Part shown: positions 7,729 through 17,001 of the stretch, in pieces | Layout: every line of letters starts with the position of its first letter | How positions within the stretch are numbered: the first letter of the stretch is position 1 | NCBI RefSeq assembly: GCF_002531825.1 | Contig: NZ_NWSX01000009.1 | Span: 146,369 to 210,368, forward strand | Direction of reading: 5' to 3' | Source: Rhizobium sp. J15 | GTDB taxonomy: Bacteria; Pseudomonadota; Alphaproteobacteria; Rhizobiales; Rhizobiaceae | DNA: 64,000 nt | The notes under the pieces: generated by a model | What the model saw: the letters and a program-made list of their open reading frames with translations, nothing else | The model's database searches: none | What the model was told of the DNA's origin: nothing | Position numbers and translations under genes: made by a program

Positions 7729-9222
7729 ATGAACGACAAGACCGAAAACACTCTCTCCTCCGACGCGACGGAAGTGCGCGCCCAGAAGCTGAAGCTGCTG
7801 CGCGAGCAGATCGGCGATGTCTATCCGGCGCATTTCCACCGGACGCTGACCAATGCCGAGCTTGCGGCGAAATACGAGGGCCTAGAGCCCGACGTCGAGA
7901 CGCAGGACGTCGTCACCGTCGCTGGCCGCGTCTACTCCTCGCGCAACTCCGGCATGTTCATGGATATCCATGACGCCTCCGGCAAGATCCAGATCTTCTC
8001 GCACAAGGATGTGACGAGCGAAGAGGCCCGCGCCCTGCTGCCGATGATCGATATCGGCGACATCATCGGCGTCACCGGCGTCGTGCGCCGCACCAAGCGC
8101 GGCGAACTGACGATCAACGCCCAGAAGATCGAAATGCTGACGAAGTCGCTGCTGCCGATGCCGGAGAAGTGGCACGGGCTTTCCGACATCGAGCTGCGTT
8201 ATCGCAAGCGCCATCTCGACATCATGACCAATGAGGATTCGAAGCTGCGCTTCCAGCAGCGCTCGAAGATCGTCTCCGGCATCCGCCGTTTCATGGAAAA
8301 TGACGGCTTCATGGAAGTCGAGACGCCGATGCTGCAATCGATCTACGGCGGCGCCACCGCCGAACCGTTCAAGACGCATCACAATACGCTGAAGCTCGAC
8401 ATGTACCTGCGCATCGCGCCGGAACTGTTCCTGAAGCGCACGCTGGTTTCCGGCCTCACCGACAAGGTCTTCGAAATCAACCGCAACTTCCGCAATGAAG
8501 GCGTCTCCACCCGGCACAATCCCGAATTCACCATGATGGAGTGTTACTGGGCCTATGCCGATTACGAGGATATGATGGACCTCGTCGAGCGGCTGTTCGA
8601 GGGTCTGGCGCTTTCCATTCACGGCACGACGGAGTTCGATTTCGGCGACAAGCGTTTGTCCTTCAAGGGTCCGTTCAAGCGCGTGCCGATGCCGGATGCC
8701 GTCAGGCAAGCGACCGGCATCGATTTCCTCGCGATCAAGACCGATGAGGAAGCCCGCGCCGCCGCCAAGGCTGCCGGCTTCGCGGTCGAGAAGGATTGGA
8801 CCTGGGGCGAATGCCTTGCCTTCATCTTCGAGGAGAAGGTCGAAGCCACGCTGATCCAGCCGTCCCACGTCACGCATTTCCCGAAGGATATCTCGCCCTT
8901 CGCCAAGGAAGTGCCGGGCGAGCCACGCCTCGTCGAGCGCTTCGAGACCTATTGCAATGCCTGGGAACTCGGCAACGCCTTCTCCGAACTCAACGATCCC
9001 GAAGAGCAGCGCCGCCGCATGGTCGAGCAGCTCGAACAGGCCCACGCCCGGGGCGAAAAGGAAAAGCAGCTGGACGAGGAATTCCTCGACGCGATCGATC
9101 AGGGCATGCCGCCGGCCGGCGGCCTCGGCATCGGCGTCGACCGCCTGATCATGCTGCTGACCAACGCGCCGTCGATCCGCGACGTCATCCTCTTCCCGGC
9201 CCGCCGCAGCAAGGCCGACTGA
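7729..9222 (+). CDS. lysS: Lysyl-tRNA synthetase, class II
   Basis: A 497-residue class II synthetase charging tRNA(Lys). The N-terminal OB-fold anticodon-binding domain lies at about residues 60-155. The catalytic domain shows motif 1 (FMEVETPMLQSIYGGATAEP), motif 2 (FEINRNFRNEG with HNPEFTMMECYWAY) and motif 3 (GLGIGVDRLIMLL) close to the C-terminus. The class matters, because many alphaproteobacteria instead use an unrelated class I LysRS. It is codirectional with gltX but separated by the C-rich repeats, so it is probably transcribed separately. A strong terminator follows. Confidence 0.95.
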   Translation: MNDKTENTLSSDATEVRAQKLKLLREQIGDVYPAHFHRTLTNAELAAKYEGLEPDVETQDVVTVAGRVYSSRNSGMFMDIHDASGKIQIFSHKDVTSEEARALLPMIDIGDIIGVTGVVRRTKRGELTINAQKIEMLTKSLLPMPEKWHGLSDIELRYRKRHLDIMTNEDSKLRFQQRSKIVSGIRRFMENDGFMEVETPMLQSIYGGATAEPFKTHHNTLKLDMYLRIAPELFLKRTLVSGLTDKVFEINRNFRNEGVSTRHNPEFTMMECYWAYADYEDMMDLVERLFEGLALSIHGTTEFDFGDKRLSFKGPFKRVPMPDAVRQATGIDFLAIKTDEEARAAAKAAGFAVEKDWTWGECLAFIFEEKVEATLIQPSHVTHFPKDISPFAKEVPGEPRLVERFETYCNAWELGNAFSELNDPEEQRRRMVEQLEQAHARGEKEKQLDEEFLDAIDQGMPPAGGLGIGVDRLIMLLTNAPSIRDVILFPARRSKAD

Positions 9223-9244
9223 CGGGAAGAAGCACGGAAAAAGC

Positions 9245-9276
9245 AAAGCGGAGTGCCGGCCGGCGCTCCGCTTTTT
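9245..9276. terminator. Strong terminator after lysS
   Basis: AAAGCGGAG at 9245-9253 pairs with CTCCGCTTT at 9266-9274 around a GC-rich loop, followed by a T-run to 9276. It sits 22 bases after the lysS stop and just before the stop of the convergent gene, so it probably serves both. Confidence 0.88.
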
Positions 9277-9289
9277 TCATGCCGCTTGT

Positions 9290-10036
9290 TCAGTGTGTCT
9301 TGGGGGCATCCGCCGGCGGCTCTTCGGCCGGCGCTTCGGTTACGGCCTCGGCGCCGTGGCCGCCTTCGGCGACAGGCGCCGCTGCGGTTTCGGCCGCTGG
9401 CGCTGCGCCATGCCCGCCGCCGCCTTCGGCCTTCTTCACCTTCTCTCCGCCCTTGGTGGAAGCAACGGCAACCGGATCGACACAATCCTCCGGATCCTCG
9501 AAGGAGGCGCTGATCATGGCGATCTCGTCGGCCGGCAGCTCGATGCGCTCGCCGAAGAACAGCCCGTTTTCGCTGGCCTTGCCGTCGTAGTAGCGCGCCG
9601 TATAGGGTTTGTCGTCGAGGCCCGGAACGGTCTCATCGGGATGCGGGATATAGACGACATCGGCGCCAATCGCCCGGCCGCGAATATCGGCGCGCAGCGT
9701 CGGGCCGTTCTCGTCGAGCACCACGACCTGCACGAGATCCGGCTTCTGCGCGGCATAGACGGCCTGGGCGACGCGAAGGGCCGTCCTGACCCGCGTCATC
9801 CCGTCGGTCGGTTCGGTTTTGATATATTTCCGGACCCAGACATGATCCTGCTTCTTGATCGTCACCAGATTGACGTCGCTGCATTCAAGCCCGGAGCCCC
9901 CGTGGGAGGAACCGATCAGCCTGTCCTTGCCGACATAGACGGCCGCGCCGCCGGAAACGCCCGCCAGAAGAGCGACTCCACCGATGATGATTGCCAATTT
10001 CCGGGAAGGCCGGAATATGCGCAGTAAGGCCTTCAC
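9290..10036 (-). CDS. Membrane-anchored periplasmic protein of unknown function
   Basis: A 248-residue protein I do not recognise. An N-terminal basic stretch and one hydrophobic helix (about residues 13-33, LAIIIGGVALLAGVSGGAAV) suggest a signal anchor with the body in the periplasm. The middle part (about 50-175) looks globular, and includes DHVWVRKYIKTEPTDGMTRV and PDLVQVVVLDENGPTLRADI. The last 60 residues are low-complexity Ala/Glu/Pro/Gly. It is convergent with lysS and faces LysR across a 179-base gap. No catalytic motif is evident. The open frame has normal rhizobial codon use, so I treat it as real. Confidence 0.75.
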   Translation of the reverse strand: MKALLRIFRPSRKLAIIIGGVALLAGVSGGAAVYVGKDRLIGSSHGGSGLECSDVNLVTIKKQDHVWVRKYIKTEPTDGMTRVRTALRVAQAVYAAQKPDLVQVVVLDENGPTLRADIRGRAIGADVVYIPHPDETVPGLDDKPYTARYYDGKASENGLFFGERIELPADEIAMISASFEDPEDCVDPVAVASTKGGEKVKKAEGGGGHGAAPAAETAAAPVAEGGHGAEAVTEAPAEEPPADAPKTH

Positions 10037-10215
10037 GCCAACTGCTCCGTCATCTGAAACTCCAACGCAGGACAGGTGCCGACAAGGCTAAAGAAATGAC
10101 GTTTCGGAAAGTTTAAGTGGGCATGCCGAGCTTGCCCCATTTCAGGAAAACACCAAAAAAGGTCCGAATTTTTCAGCTGCTTGCCACGGCATATTCCGCC
10201 ATGCTCTAAACGCCC

Positions 10216-11124
10216 ATGGCCTTCACCCTTCGCCAGATCCAGTACTTCGTCGCCGTCGCCGAACAGGGTTCGGTGACACGGGCTGCGCAGAACCTTTCGA
10301 TCTCGCAATCCTCGGTGACGGAAGCGCTGAAGGAGCTCGAAACGGACCTCGGTGTCGCACTCTTCGAGCGTCATCCGCGCGGCCTGACGATCACCCATAA
10401 CGGCCACCAGTTCCTGCGCCACGCGACGAAGATCCTGGCGTCCGTCTCCGATGCGCGCACCAGCTTCTCGGGGCAGCAAAGCGCGCTTTCCGGCACGCTG
10501 AACATCGGTGTCACCTCGCTTGTCGCCGGCTACGTGCTCTCCGATCTCTTAGCGCGCTACCGGCGCGCCTGCCCGGGCATCGAAGTCAGCGCCATCGAGG
10601 ACAATGGCGGCTATCTCGAACATCTTCTGGTCGGCGGCGAGCTCGATGTCGCCGTCATGGTGATCTCCAACCTGCGCGACCGCATGGCGCTGCAGGCGGA
10701 AATCCTCGAAACCTCGCCCTATCGCCTATGGCTGCCGATGGGCCATCCGCTCGTTTCCGCCGACATCATCTCGGTCGCCGATATCGCCCGCGAGCCGCTG
10801 ATCATGCTGACGGTCGACGAAATCGAGGAGAATACCGGCAAGCTGCTTTCGGCTCTCGGCGCCCGCCCGCATGTCGCCTTCCGCACCCGCTCGGTGGAAG
10901 CGGTGCGCAGCCTGGTTGCAACGGGCGCGGGCGTCGCGCTGCTTCCCGATCTCGTCTATCGCCCATGGTCGCTCGAAGGCGACCGCATCGAGAGCCGGGA
11001 CGTTTCCGGCTCGCTACCGGTCGTCCAGGTCGGCATGGTCTGGCGCAAGGGCTCCAGCCTGCCGCAGGCAGCACGCGATTTCGTCGGGATCGCCGAAAGC
11101 ATGCGCTCCGGCCGCATACGTTGA
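10216..11124 (+). CDS. LysR-family regulator, probable controller of the ydcSTUV-patD locus
   Basis: A 302-residue LysR-type regulator. The winged helix-turn-helix fills residues 1-60 (TLRQIQYFVAVAEQGSVTRA then QNLSISQSSVTEALKELE), followed by the two-lobed periplasmic-binding-like effector domain. It lies directly upstream of, and in line with, the polyamine-type ABC operon. A perfect palindrome containing a T-N11-A LysR box starts in its own stop codon and precedes ydcS. That arrangement makes it the likely activator of the operon, with a polyamine or derived metabolite as inferred ligand. In E. coli the corresponding locus has a GntR/aminotransferase-type regulator (YdcR) instead. Confidence 0.88.
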   Translation: MAFTLRQIQYFVAVAEQGSVTRAAQNLSISQSSVTEALKELETDLGVALFERHPRGLTITHNGHQFLRHATKILASVSDARTSFSGQQSALSGTLNIGVTSLVAGYVLSDLLARYRRACPGIEVSAIEDNGGYLEHLLVGGELDVAVMVISNLRDRMALQAEILETSPYRLWLPMGHPLVSADIISVADIAREPLIMLTVDEIEENTGKLLSALGARPHVAFRTRSVEAVRSLVATGAGVALLPDLVYRPWSLEGDRIESRDVSGSLPVVQVGMVWRKGSSLPQAARDFVGIAESMRSGRIR

Positions 11125-11143
11125 TATCGGAATTTCCGATATC
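11123..11143. promoter_or_regulatory. Probable LysR operator (perfect 21-bp palindrome)
   Basis: GATATCGGA-ATT-TCCGATATC has perfect 9-bp arms and contains TCGGAATTTCCGA, a symmetric T-N11-A box of the kind LysR regulators bind. It overlaps the TGA of the LysR gene and lies about 100 bases before the ydcS start, a good position for activation of ydcS. Confidence 0.65.
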
Positions 11144-11241
11144 GCCTTTCTGATAAATGAATTTGCGAAAGCGGCTTTTTCGGCTCACCTTCATAACCGG
11201 GAACGAACGGCCACGAAAAGTGGCACCAAACCGGGAGACGG

Positions 11242-12405
11242 ATGATGACGAATCTCTTGAAATCCTGCACGGCAGCGCTTGCCAGCCTGAGCTTCGCGAC
11301 GCAGGTGGTCGCCGCCGAACCGCTAAAGGCGCTCGGCAAGGGCGAAGGCGCGGTCAGCATCGTCGCCTGGGCCGGTTACATCGAACGCGGCGAAACCGAC
11401 AAGAACTACGACTGGGTTACCGATTTCGAAAAGGAGACCGGCTGCAAGGTCTCCGTCAAGACCGCCGCCACCTCGGACGAAATGGTCTCGCTGATGAACG
11501 AAGGCGGCTTCGACCTCGTCACGGCATCCGGCGACGCATCGCTGCGCCTCATTGCCGGCAAGCGTGTGCAGCCGATCAATACCGATTTGATCCCGGGCTT
11601 CAAGAATGTCGACGAACGCCTGCAGAAAGGCCCGTGGTATACGGTCGGCGACGTGCATTACGGCGTGCCCTATCTCTGGGGCCCGAATGTGCTGATGTAT
11701 AATACCGACGCCTTCAAGGACAAGGCGCCGACCAGTTGGAAAGTCGTCTTCGAGGAAGAGACGTTGCCTGACGGCAAATCGAACAAGGGTCGCGTCCAGG
11801 CCTATGACGGCGCGATCTATATTGCCGACGCCGCCCTCTATCTGATGGCCCACAAGCCGGATCTCGGCATCAAGGATCCTTACGAGCTGACCGAGGATCA
11901 GTACAAGGCCGCCCTCGATCTGCTACGCGGCCAGCGCAAGCTGGTCTCCCGCTACTGGCATGACGCGATGATCCAGATCGACGACTTCAAGAACGAAGGC
12001 GTCGTCGCCTCCGGCTCCTGGCCCTTCCAGGTGAACCTGCTGCAGGCCGACAAGCAGAAGATCGCCTCCACCTTCCCAGAGGAAGGCGTCACCGGCTGGG
12101 CCGACACCACCATGCTGCACGCCGACAGCGAACATCCGAACTGCGCCTATATGTGGATGGAACATTCGCTCAAAGCCAAGGTCCAGGGCGACGCCGCCGC
12201 CTGGTTCGGCGCCGTGCCCTCCGTTCCCGCTGCCTGCAAGGGCAACGCGCTGATGGGCGATACCGGCTGCGCCAACAACGGCTTCGATCACTTTGACAAG
12301 ATCAAGTTCTGGAAGACCCCGGTCGCCAAATGCACGACGCAGGGCGAATGCGTGCCGTATCACCGCTGGGTCTCGGATTATATCGGCGTGATCGGCGGGC
12401 GGTGA
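11242..12405 (+). CDS. ydcS: ABC transporter periplasmic binding protein, YdcS family
   Basis: A 387-residue extracytoplasmic binding protein of the spermidine/putrescine group. A signal peptide is clear (hydrophobic core to about residue 25, ending VVAAEP). The mature part carries WAGYIERGETDKNYDWVTDF and KTAATSDEMVSLM, which I recognise as very close to E. coli YdcS, as is the ending near FWKTPVAK. It starts at the ATG at 11242 behind GGGAGACG. It is the first gene of a ydcSTUV-patD block and is separated from the ATPase gene by about 218 bases holding a C-rich repeat pair. In E. coli, YdcS has also been linked to polyhydroxybutyrate binding or synthesis; transport of putrescine-like cations is the better-supported role from context. 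Confidence 0.92.
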   Translation: MMTNLLKSCTAALASLSFATQVVAAEPLKALGKGEGAVSIVAWAGYIERGETDKNYDWVTDFEKETGCKVSVKTAATSDEMVSLMNEGGFDLVTASGDASLRLIAGKRVQPINTDLIPGFKNVDERLQKGPWYTVGDVHYGVPYLWGPNVLMYNTDAFKDKAPTSWKVVFEEETLPDGKSNKGRVQAYDGAIYIADAALYLMAHKPDLGIKDPYELTEDQYKAALDLLRGQRKLVSRYWHDAMIQIDDFKNEGVVASGSWPFQVNLLQADKQKIASTFPEEGVTGWADTTMLHADSEHPNCAYMWMEHSLKAKVQGDAAAWFGAVPSVPAACKGNALMGDTGCANNGFDHFDKIKFWKTPVAKCTTQGECVPYHRWVSDYIGVIGGR

Positions 12406-12442
12406 GCCGTCTCGCTTCGTAGGGCAAGAATCCCCTCCCCAA

Positions 12443-12556
12443 CCCCTCCCCACAAGGGGGAGGGGCTCAAGAGGCGGCGCCTAACCCGGCCGCATCCAGC
12501 AGTCATGTGTATCCTGGAGCGCGGCAGGTTAAGCCCCTCCCCCTTGTGGGGAGGGG
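12443..12556. repeat. C-rich 23-bp repeat, second inverted pair
   Basis: The same 23-mer seen at 7556 occurs here in inverse at 12443-12465 and direct at 12534-12556, both perfect. The pair flanks a 68-base spacer between ydcS and ydcT. It would fold into a long hairpin inside the operon mRNA and may lower expression of the downstream genes relative to the abundant binding protein, which is inference. Confidence 0.88.
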
Positions 12557-12623
12557 TTTGGGGCGGGGTCTTCATCAGCCAAGACCGAAGCCCTCTCTAA
12601 ATTGCAAGACCCGGAGCGCTCCA

Positions 12624-13610
12624 ATGACGTCAGCCGTCCGTTTCCAGCAAGTATCGCGCCATTTCGGCCAGGTTCGCGCCGTCGACGGCGTCGATCTCGA
12701 GATCGCGCCGGGGGAGTTCTTCGCCATGCTCGGCCCCTCCGGCTCCGGCAAGACGACGTGCCTCAGATTGATCGCCGGCTTCGAGCAGCCGACCGCGGGC
12801 CATATCCAGATTTTCGGCGAGACGGCCGATGGCGTTCCGCCCTATCGGCGCAACGTCAACACCGTGTTCCAGGACTATGCGCTCTTCCCGCATTTGAACA
12901 TCCTTGACAATGTCGCCTACGGGCTGATGGTCAGGGGTGTCGGCAAGGCGGAGCGGATGAAAGCCGCGAACGATGCCCTGGAGCTCGTTAAACTGCCCGG
13001 TTACGGCGCCCGCAGGCCCGGTCAATTGTCCGGCGGCCAGCGGCAGCGTGTGGCGCTCGCCCGCGCGCTCGTCAACAAGCCGAAGGTGCTGCTGCTCGAC
13101 GAGCCGCTCGGCGCTCTGGACCTGAAGCTGCGCGAGCAGATGCAGGAGGAGCTAAAGAGCCTGCAGCGCGCGCTCGGCATCACTTTCGTCTTCGTCACGC
13201 ACGATCAGGGTGAGGCGCTGTCCATGGCCGATCGGGTCGCCGTCTTCAACAATGGCAACATCGTCCAGCACGGTACGCCGCAGGATATCTACCGCTGCCC
13301 GAAGACCCGCTTCGTCGCCGATTTCGTCGGCTCGTCGAATGTGATCGCGCCGGATCTGATGGTCTCGCTCGGCGGCGAGAAACGCTGGGCGAGCCTGCGT
13401 CCCGAAGCGATCCGGCTGGCAAGCGACGGTATCGAGGCGAAAGTCGAGAATGCAAGTTTCCTCGGCGCGGCGACGCGCCTCAGCGTCGATCTCAAGGGCA
13501 GCCGGCTGCACGTCATGCTGCCGGCGGGTTCAGCCGTGCCCGATGTCGGCGCCGGCATCCGGCTTGCCTGGCAGCCCACCGATATCCACTATATGGACGA
13601 TGCGGCATGA
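12624..13610 (+). CDS. ydcT: ABC transporter ATP-binding protein, PotA/YdcT family
   Basis: A 328-residue ATPase energising the importer. Walker A is GPSGSGKTT near residue 42, the ABC signature [15 protein letters not shown] near 138, and Walker B VLLLDEPLGALD just after. A C-terminal TOBE domain covers about 260-328. An in-frame extension reaches back to 12507 through the repeat; I reject it because the ATG at 12624 has a CGGAGC ribosome site and gives the usual family length. The stop codon overlaps the next start by four bases (ATGA), so translation is coupled. Confidence 0.93.
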   Translation: MTSAVRFQQVSRHFGQVRAVDGVDLEIAPGEFFAMLGPSGSGKTTCLRLIAGFEQPTAGHIQIFGETADGVPPYRRNVNTVFQDYALFPHLNILDNVAYGLMVRGVGKAERMKAANDALELVKLPGYGARRPGQLSGGQRQRVALARALVNKPKVLLLDEPLGALDLKLREQMQEELKSLQRALGITFVFVTHDQGEALSMADRVAVFNNGNIVQHGTPQDIYRCPKTRFVADFVGSSNVIAPDLMVSLGGEKRWASLRPEAIRLASDGIEAKVENASFLGAATRLSVDLKGSRLHVMLPAGSAVPDVGAGIRLAWQPTDIHYMDDAA

Positions 13611-14569
13611 CGACGCTCACCCTGTCAGCCGGCAAGACATCGATCCTTCCGCGCCGCGGCGGGTTCTTCGGTCGGCTGTCGGATGTCTTCTGGCGGCACC
13701 CGAAACTCTTGCTCTTCCTGATGCTGACGCCGCCGCTGCTCTGGCTCGGCATCATCTATATCGGCTCGCTGATTGCCCTGCTTCTGCAGAGCTTCTTTTC
13801 GATCGACGATTTCTCCGGCCTGGTGAATTACCAATTCACGCTCTCGACCTATGCCCAGCTGCTGAGCCCGACGAATTTCGACATCATCATCCGCACCGTC
13901 ATGATGGCCGCTCTCGTAACCGTCGCTTCGGCGCTGATCGGCTTTCCGATCGCCTACTACGCTGCGCGTTACGCGCAGGGCAAATGGAAGGCGCTCTTCT
14001 ATCTCGGCGTCATGCTGCCGCTCTGGTCGAGTTATCTCGTCAAGGTCTACGCCTGGAAACTGATCCTCGCCAAGGAAGGCATCCTCACCTGGATCTTCGG
14101 GAAACTCTCGCTCTCATGGCTGCTCGACGGCATCCTGAACCTGCCCGTTATCGGCGGCAATTCGCTCTCGGTGAGCTATCTCGGCACCTTCATCGTCTTC
14201 GTCTATATCTGGCTGCCCTATATGATCCTGCCGACGCAGGCGGCACTCGAGCGCGTGCCCGGCAACCTGATCGAGGCATCGGCGGATCTCGGCGCCACGC
14301 CGCGCCAGACCTTCCGCACCGTGCTGCTGCCGCTCGCGCTCCCCGGCATCGTCGCCGGTTCGATCTTCACCTTCTCGCTGACATTGGGCGATTACATCAT
14401 CCCGCAGATCATCGGCTCCTCCAGGCTGTTCATCGGCCAGGCCGTCTATGCCCAGCAGGGAACCGCCGGCAACGTGCCGCTGGCCGCCGCTTTTTCCGTC
14501 GTGCCGATCGTCATCATGGCGCTCTATCTTTGGCTCGCCAAGAAACAGGGAGCTTTCGATGCGCTCTGA
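13607..14569 (+). CDS. ydcU: ABC transporter permease, PotB/YdcU family
   Basis: A 320-residue inner-membrane permease, with about six transmembrane helices and the EAA-type loop [29 protein letters not shown] that docks on the ATPase. It overlaps both neighbours (four bases with ydcT, eleven with ydcV), typical of a tightly coupled operon. The pairing of two different permeases is the rule for polyamine importers. Confidence 0.92.
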   Translation: MTTLTLSAGKTSILPRRGGFFGRLSDVFWRHPKLLLFLMLTPPLLWLGIIYIGSLIALLLQSFFSIDDFSGLVNYQFTLSTYAQLLSPTNFDIIIRTVMMAALVTVASALIGFPIAYYAARYAQGKWKALFYLGVMLPLWSSYLVKVYAWKLILAKEGILTWIFGKLSLSWLLDGILNLPVIGGNSLSVSYLGTFIVFVYIWLPYMILPTQAALERVPGNLIEASADLGATPRQTFRTVLLPLALPGIVAGSIFTFSLTLGDYIIPQIIGSSRLFIGQAVYAQQGTAGNVPLAAAFSVVPIVIMALYLWLAKKQGAFDAL

Positions 14570-15371
14570 CCTCAGGACATCGCCGCTGCCCCTGAAGATC
14601 GCCGCTGCGGCGGGGCTGCTCTTCCTGCATCTGCCGATCCTGCTGATCTTCGTCTATGCCTTCACGACGGAGGAAAAGAGCTATCAATGGCCGCCGCCCG
14701 GGCTGACGACGCAATGGTTTGCCGTTGCCTGGAACCGGCCGGATGTCTGGTCGGCGCTCGGCCTTTCGCTGCAGGTCGCCGTCATCGCCACGGCGATCGC
14801 GCTGGTGCTCGGCACGCTCTGCGCGGCGGCCGTCAGCCAGACGAAATTCTTCGGCCGCGAGGCGATCTCGCTGCTGGTCATCCTGCCGATCGCCCTGCCC
14901 GGCATCATCACCGGCATTGCGCTGCGCTCCGCCTTCAGCCTTTTCGACATTCCGTTTTCGGTCTGGACCATCGTGCTCGGCCACGCCACCTTCTGCGTGG
15001 TCGTCGTCTACAACAATGCCGTCGCCCGCTTCCGCCGCACCTCCGGCTCGCTGATCGAGGCCTCGATGGATCTCGGCGCCGACGGCTTCCAGACCTTCCG
15101 TCATGTCATCCTGCCGAATATCGGCACCGCGCTTCTTGCCGGCGGCATGCTCGCTTTCGCCCTTTCCTTCGATGAGGTCATCGTCACCACCTTCACCGGC
15201 GGGCAGCAATCGACCCTGCCGATCTGGATGCTCGAAGAACTCATCCGCCCGCGCCAGCGCCCCGTCACCAATGTGGTCGCCATGGTCGTGGTGCTCGTCA
15301 CCTTCCTGCCGATCCTGGCAGCCTACTACCTCACCCGCGACGGCGACCAGATCGCCGGCGCCGGCAAATGA
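14559..15371 (+). CDS. ydcV: ABC transporter permease, PotC/YdcV family
   Basis: A 270-residue second permease with about six helices. The EAA loop reads [26 protein letters not shown]. Longer in-frame starts exist upstream but lie inside ydcU; the ATG at 14559 gives [13 protein letters not shown] and the normal length. The aldehyde dehydrogenase gene begins 13 bases after the stop. Confidence 0.92.
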   Translation: MRSDLRTSPLPLKIAAAAGLLFLHLPILLIFVYAFTTEEKSYQWPPPGLTTQWFAVAWNRPDVWSALGLSLQVAVIATAIALVLGTLCAAAVSQTKFFGREAISLLVILPIALPGIITGIALRSAFSLFDIPFSVWTIVLGHATFCVVVVYNNAVARFRRTSGSLIEASMDLGADGFQTFRHVILPNIGTALLAGGMLAFALSFDEVIVTTFTGGQQSTLPIWMLEELIRPRQRPVTNVVAMVVVLVTFLPILAAYYLTRDGDQIAGAGK

Positions 15372-15384
15372 CAGGGAGAACGTC

Positions 15385-16812
15385 ATGGACACCCAAATGC
15401 TGATCGGTTCCCGCTTCGAAAAGGGCACGGAGACGGACGAGCACATCCTGAACCCGAAGACCGGCGAGACGGTGATCGACCTTCCTGAAGCCTCGCTGTC
15501 ACAGATCGATGCCGCCGTCGACGCCGCGGAAAAGACCTTTGTGAGCTGGTCGCAGACGACGCCTTCCGAGCGCTCCGGCTACCTGCTGAAGATCGCCGAC
15601 GCCATCGAGAAGGATGCCGCAGGCTTCGCCACGCTGGAGGCGCTGAACTGCGGCAAGCCGATCAATGCGGTGCTGAACGACGAAATTCCGGCGATCGTCG
15701 ATTGTTATCGCTTCTTTGCCGGCGCCGTCCGCAACCTGCACGCACCGGCCGCCGGCGAATATCTGCCCGGCCATACCTCGATGATCCGCCGCGACCCGAT
15801 CGGCGTCGTCGGCTCGATCGCGCCGTGGAATTATCCGCTGATGATGATGGCCTGGAAGCTGGCGCCGGCGATTGCCGGCGGCAATACCGTCGTCTTCAAG
15901 CCTTCGGAACAGACGCCGCTGACGGCGCTGAAGATGGCAAAGCTGCTTTCCGACATTCTCCCCGAAGGCGTCGTCAACGTCATTCTCGGCCGCGGCGAAA
16001 GCGTCGGCAATGCGCTCATCAACCACCCGAAGATCGGCATGATCTCGATCACCGGCGATATCGCCACCGGCAAGAAAGTGCTGCAGGCCGCCGCCAAGAC
16101 AGTCAAGCGCACCCATCTCGAACTCGGCGGCAAGGCCCCGGTCATCGTCTTCGACGATGCCGATATCGACGCCGTCGTTTCAGGCATCCGCACCTTCGGC
16201 TATTACAATGCCGGCCAGGATTGCACGGCCGCCTGCCGCATCTATGCCGATGCCAGGGTCTACGACAATTTCGTCGCCGATCTCTCCTCGGCCGTCTCCA
16301 GCATCCGCTTCAATCAGGCCGACGACACCGAAAACGAGATCGGCCCGCTGATCTCCAGGCGCCAGCGCGACCGCGTCGAAAGCTTCGTCGCCCGCGCCTC
16401 CGAGCACAAGCACATGGAAATCACCACCGGCGGCGCAGTCTCCGGCGACAGAGGCTTCTTCTTCACCCCGACCGTCATCGCGGGCGCCCTCCAGGACGAC
16501 GAGATCGTCCGCCGCGAGGTCTTCGGCCCGGTTGTCTCGGTCACCCGCTTTTCCCAAGCCGATGACGCTATCGCCTGGGCGAACGACAGCGATTATGGCC
16601 TCGCCTCCTCCGTCTGGACGAGGGATATCGGTCGCGGCATGAAGACGGCCGCCCGCCTGCAATATGGCTGCACCTGGATCAACACGCATTTCATGCTGGT
16701 CAACGAGATGCCGCATGGCGGCCTCAAGCAATCGGGCTACGGCAAGGACATGTCGGTTTATGCGTTGGAGGATTATACCGCGGTTCGTCACGTGATGATC
16801 AATCACGGCTGA
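15385..16812 (+). CDS. patD: Gamma-aminobutyraldehyde dehydrogenase (YdcW/PatD family)
   Basis: A 475-residue NAD-dependent aldehyde dehydrogenase that should oxidise 4-aminobutyraldehyde, made from putrescine by a transaminase or oxidase, to GABA. The catalytic Cys is about residue 280 in [11 protein letters not shown]. The general-base Glu is about residue 246 in LELGGKAP, and the oxyanion Asn lies in APWNYPL. Gene order S-T-U-V-W matches the E. coli ydc operon exactly, which supports the substrate assignment over betaine aldehyde. The start at 15385 has AGGGAGAA upstream; the open frame before it is only a shadow within ydcV. No putrescine aminotransferase is in the window. Confidence 0.92.
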   Translation: MDTQMLIGSRFEKGTETDEHILNPKTGETVIDLPEASLSQIDAAVDAAEKTFVSWSQTTPSERSGYLLKIADAIEKDAAGFATLEALNCGKPINAVLNDEIPAIVDCYRFFAGAVRNLHAPAAGEYLPGHTSMIRRDPIGVVGSIAPWNYPLMMMAWKLAPAIAGGNTVVFKPSEQTPLTALKMAKLLSDILPEGVVNVILGRGESVGNALINHPKIGMISITGDIATGKKVLQAAAKTVKRTHLELGGKAPVIVFDDADIDAVVSGIRTFGYYNAGQDCTAACRIYADARVYDNFVADLSSAVSSIRFNQADDTENEIGPLISRRQRDRVESFVARASEHKHMEITTGGAVSGDRGFFFTPTVIAGALQDDEIVRREVFGPVVSVTRFSQADDAIAWANDSDYGLASSVWTRDIGRGMKTAARLQYGCTWINTHFMLVNEMPHGGLKQSGYGKDMSVYALEDYTAVRHVMINHG

Positions 16813-16840
16813 GGCGAAAGGCAATATATCGCATGAATAA

Positions 16841-16871
16841 AAGGTTCGCCTGGAGCAACCGGGCGAACTTT
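16841..16871 (+). terminator. Possible terminator after patD
   Basis: GTTCGCC at 16844-16850 pairs with GGCGAAC at 16862-16868, flanked by AAG and CTT, 30 bases past the patD stop. The T-run is short, so this is a weak call. The rest of the gap to 17001 shows nothing clear. Confidence 0.4.
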
Positions 16872-17001
16872 AGCATAGCAGAACAATAAGACGGCAAATA
16901 TTGCCTGCTTCTTGTCCTATCGTTGTTACGACCATACGGTTAGATCGCGACGTGAGGTTCGAAAGCCGACCCCGCAACAGATTCGATGAGGCAGCATTCT
17001 C

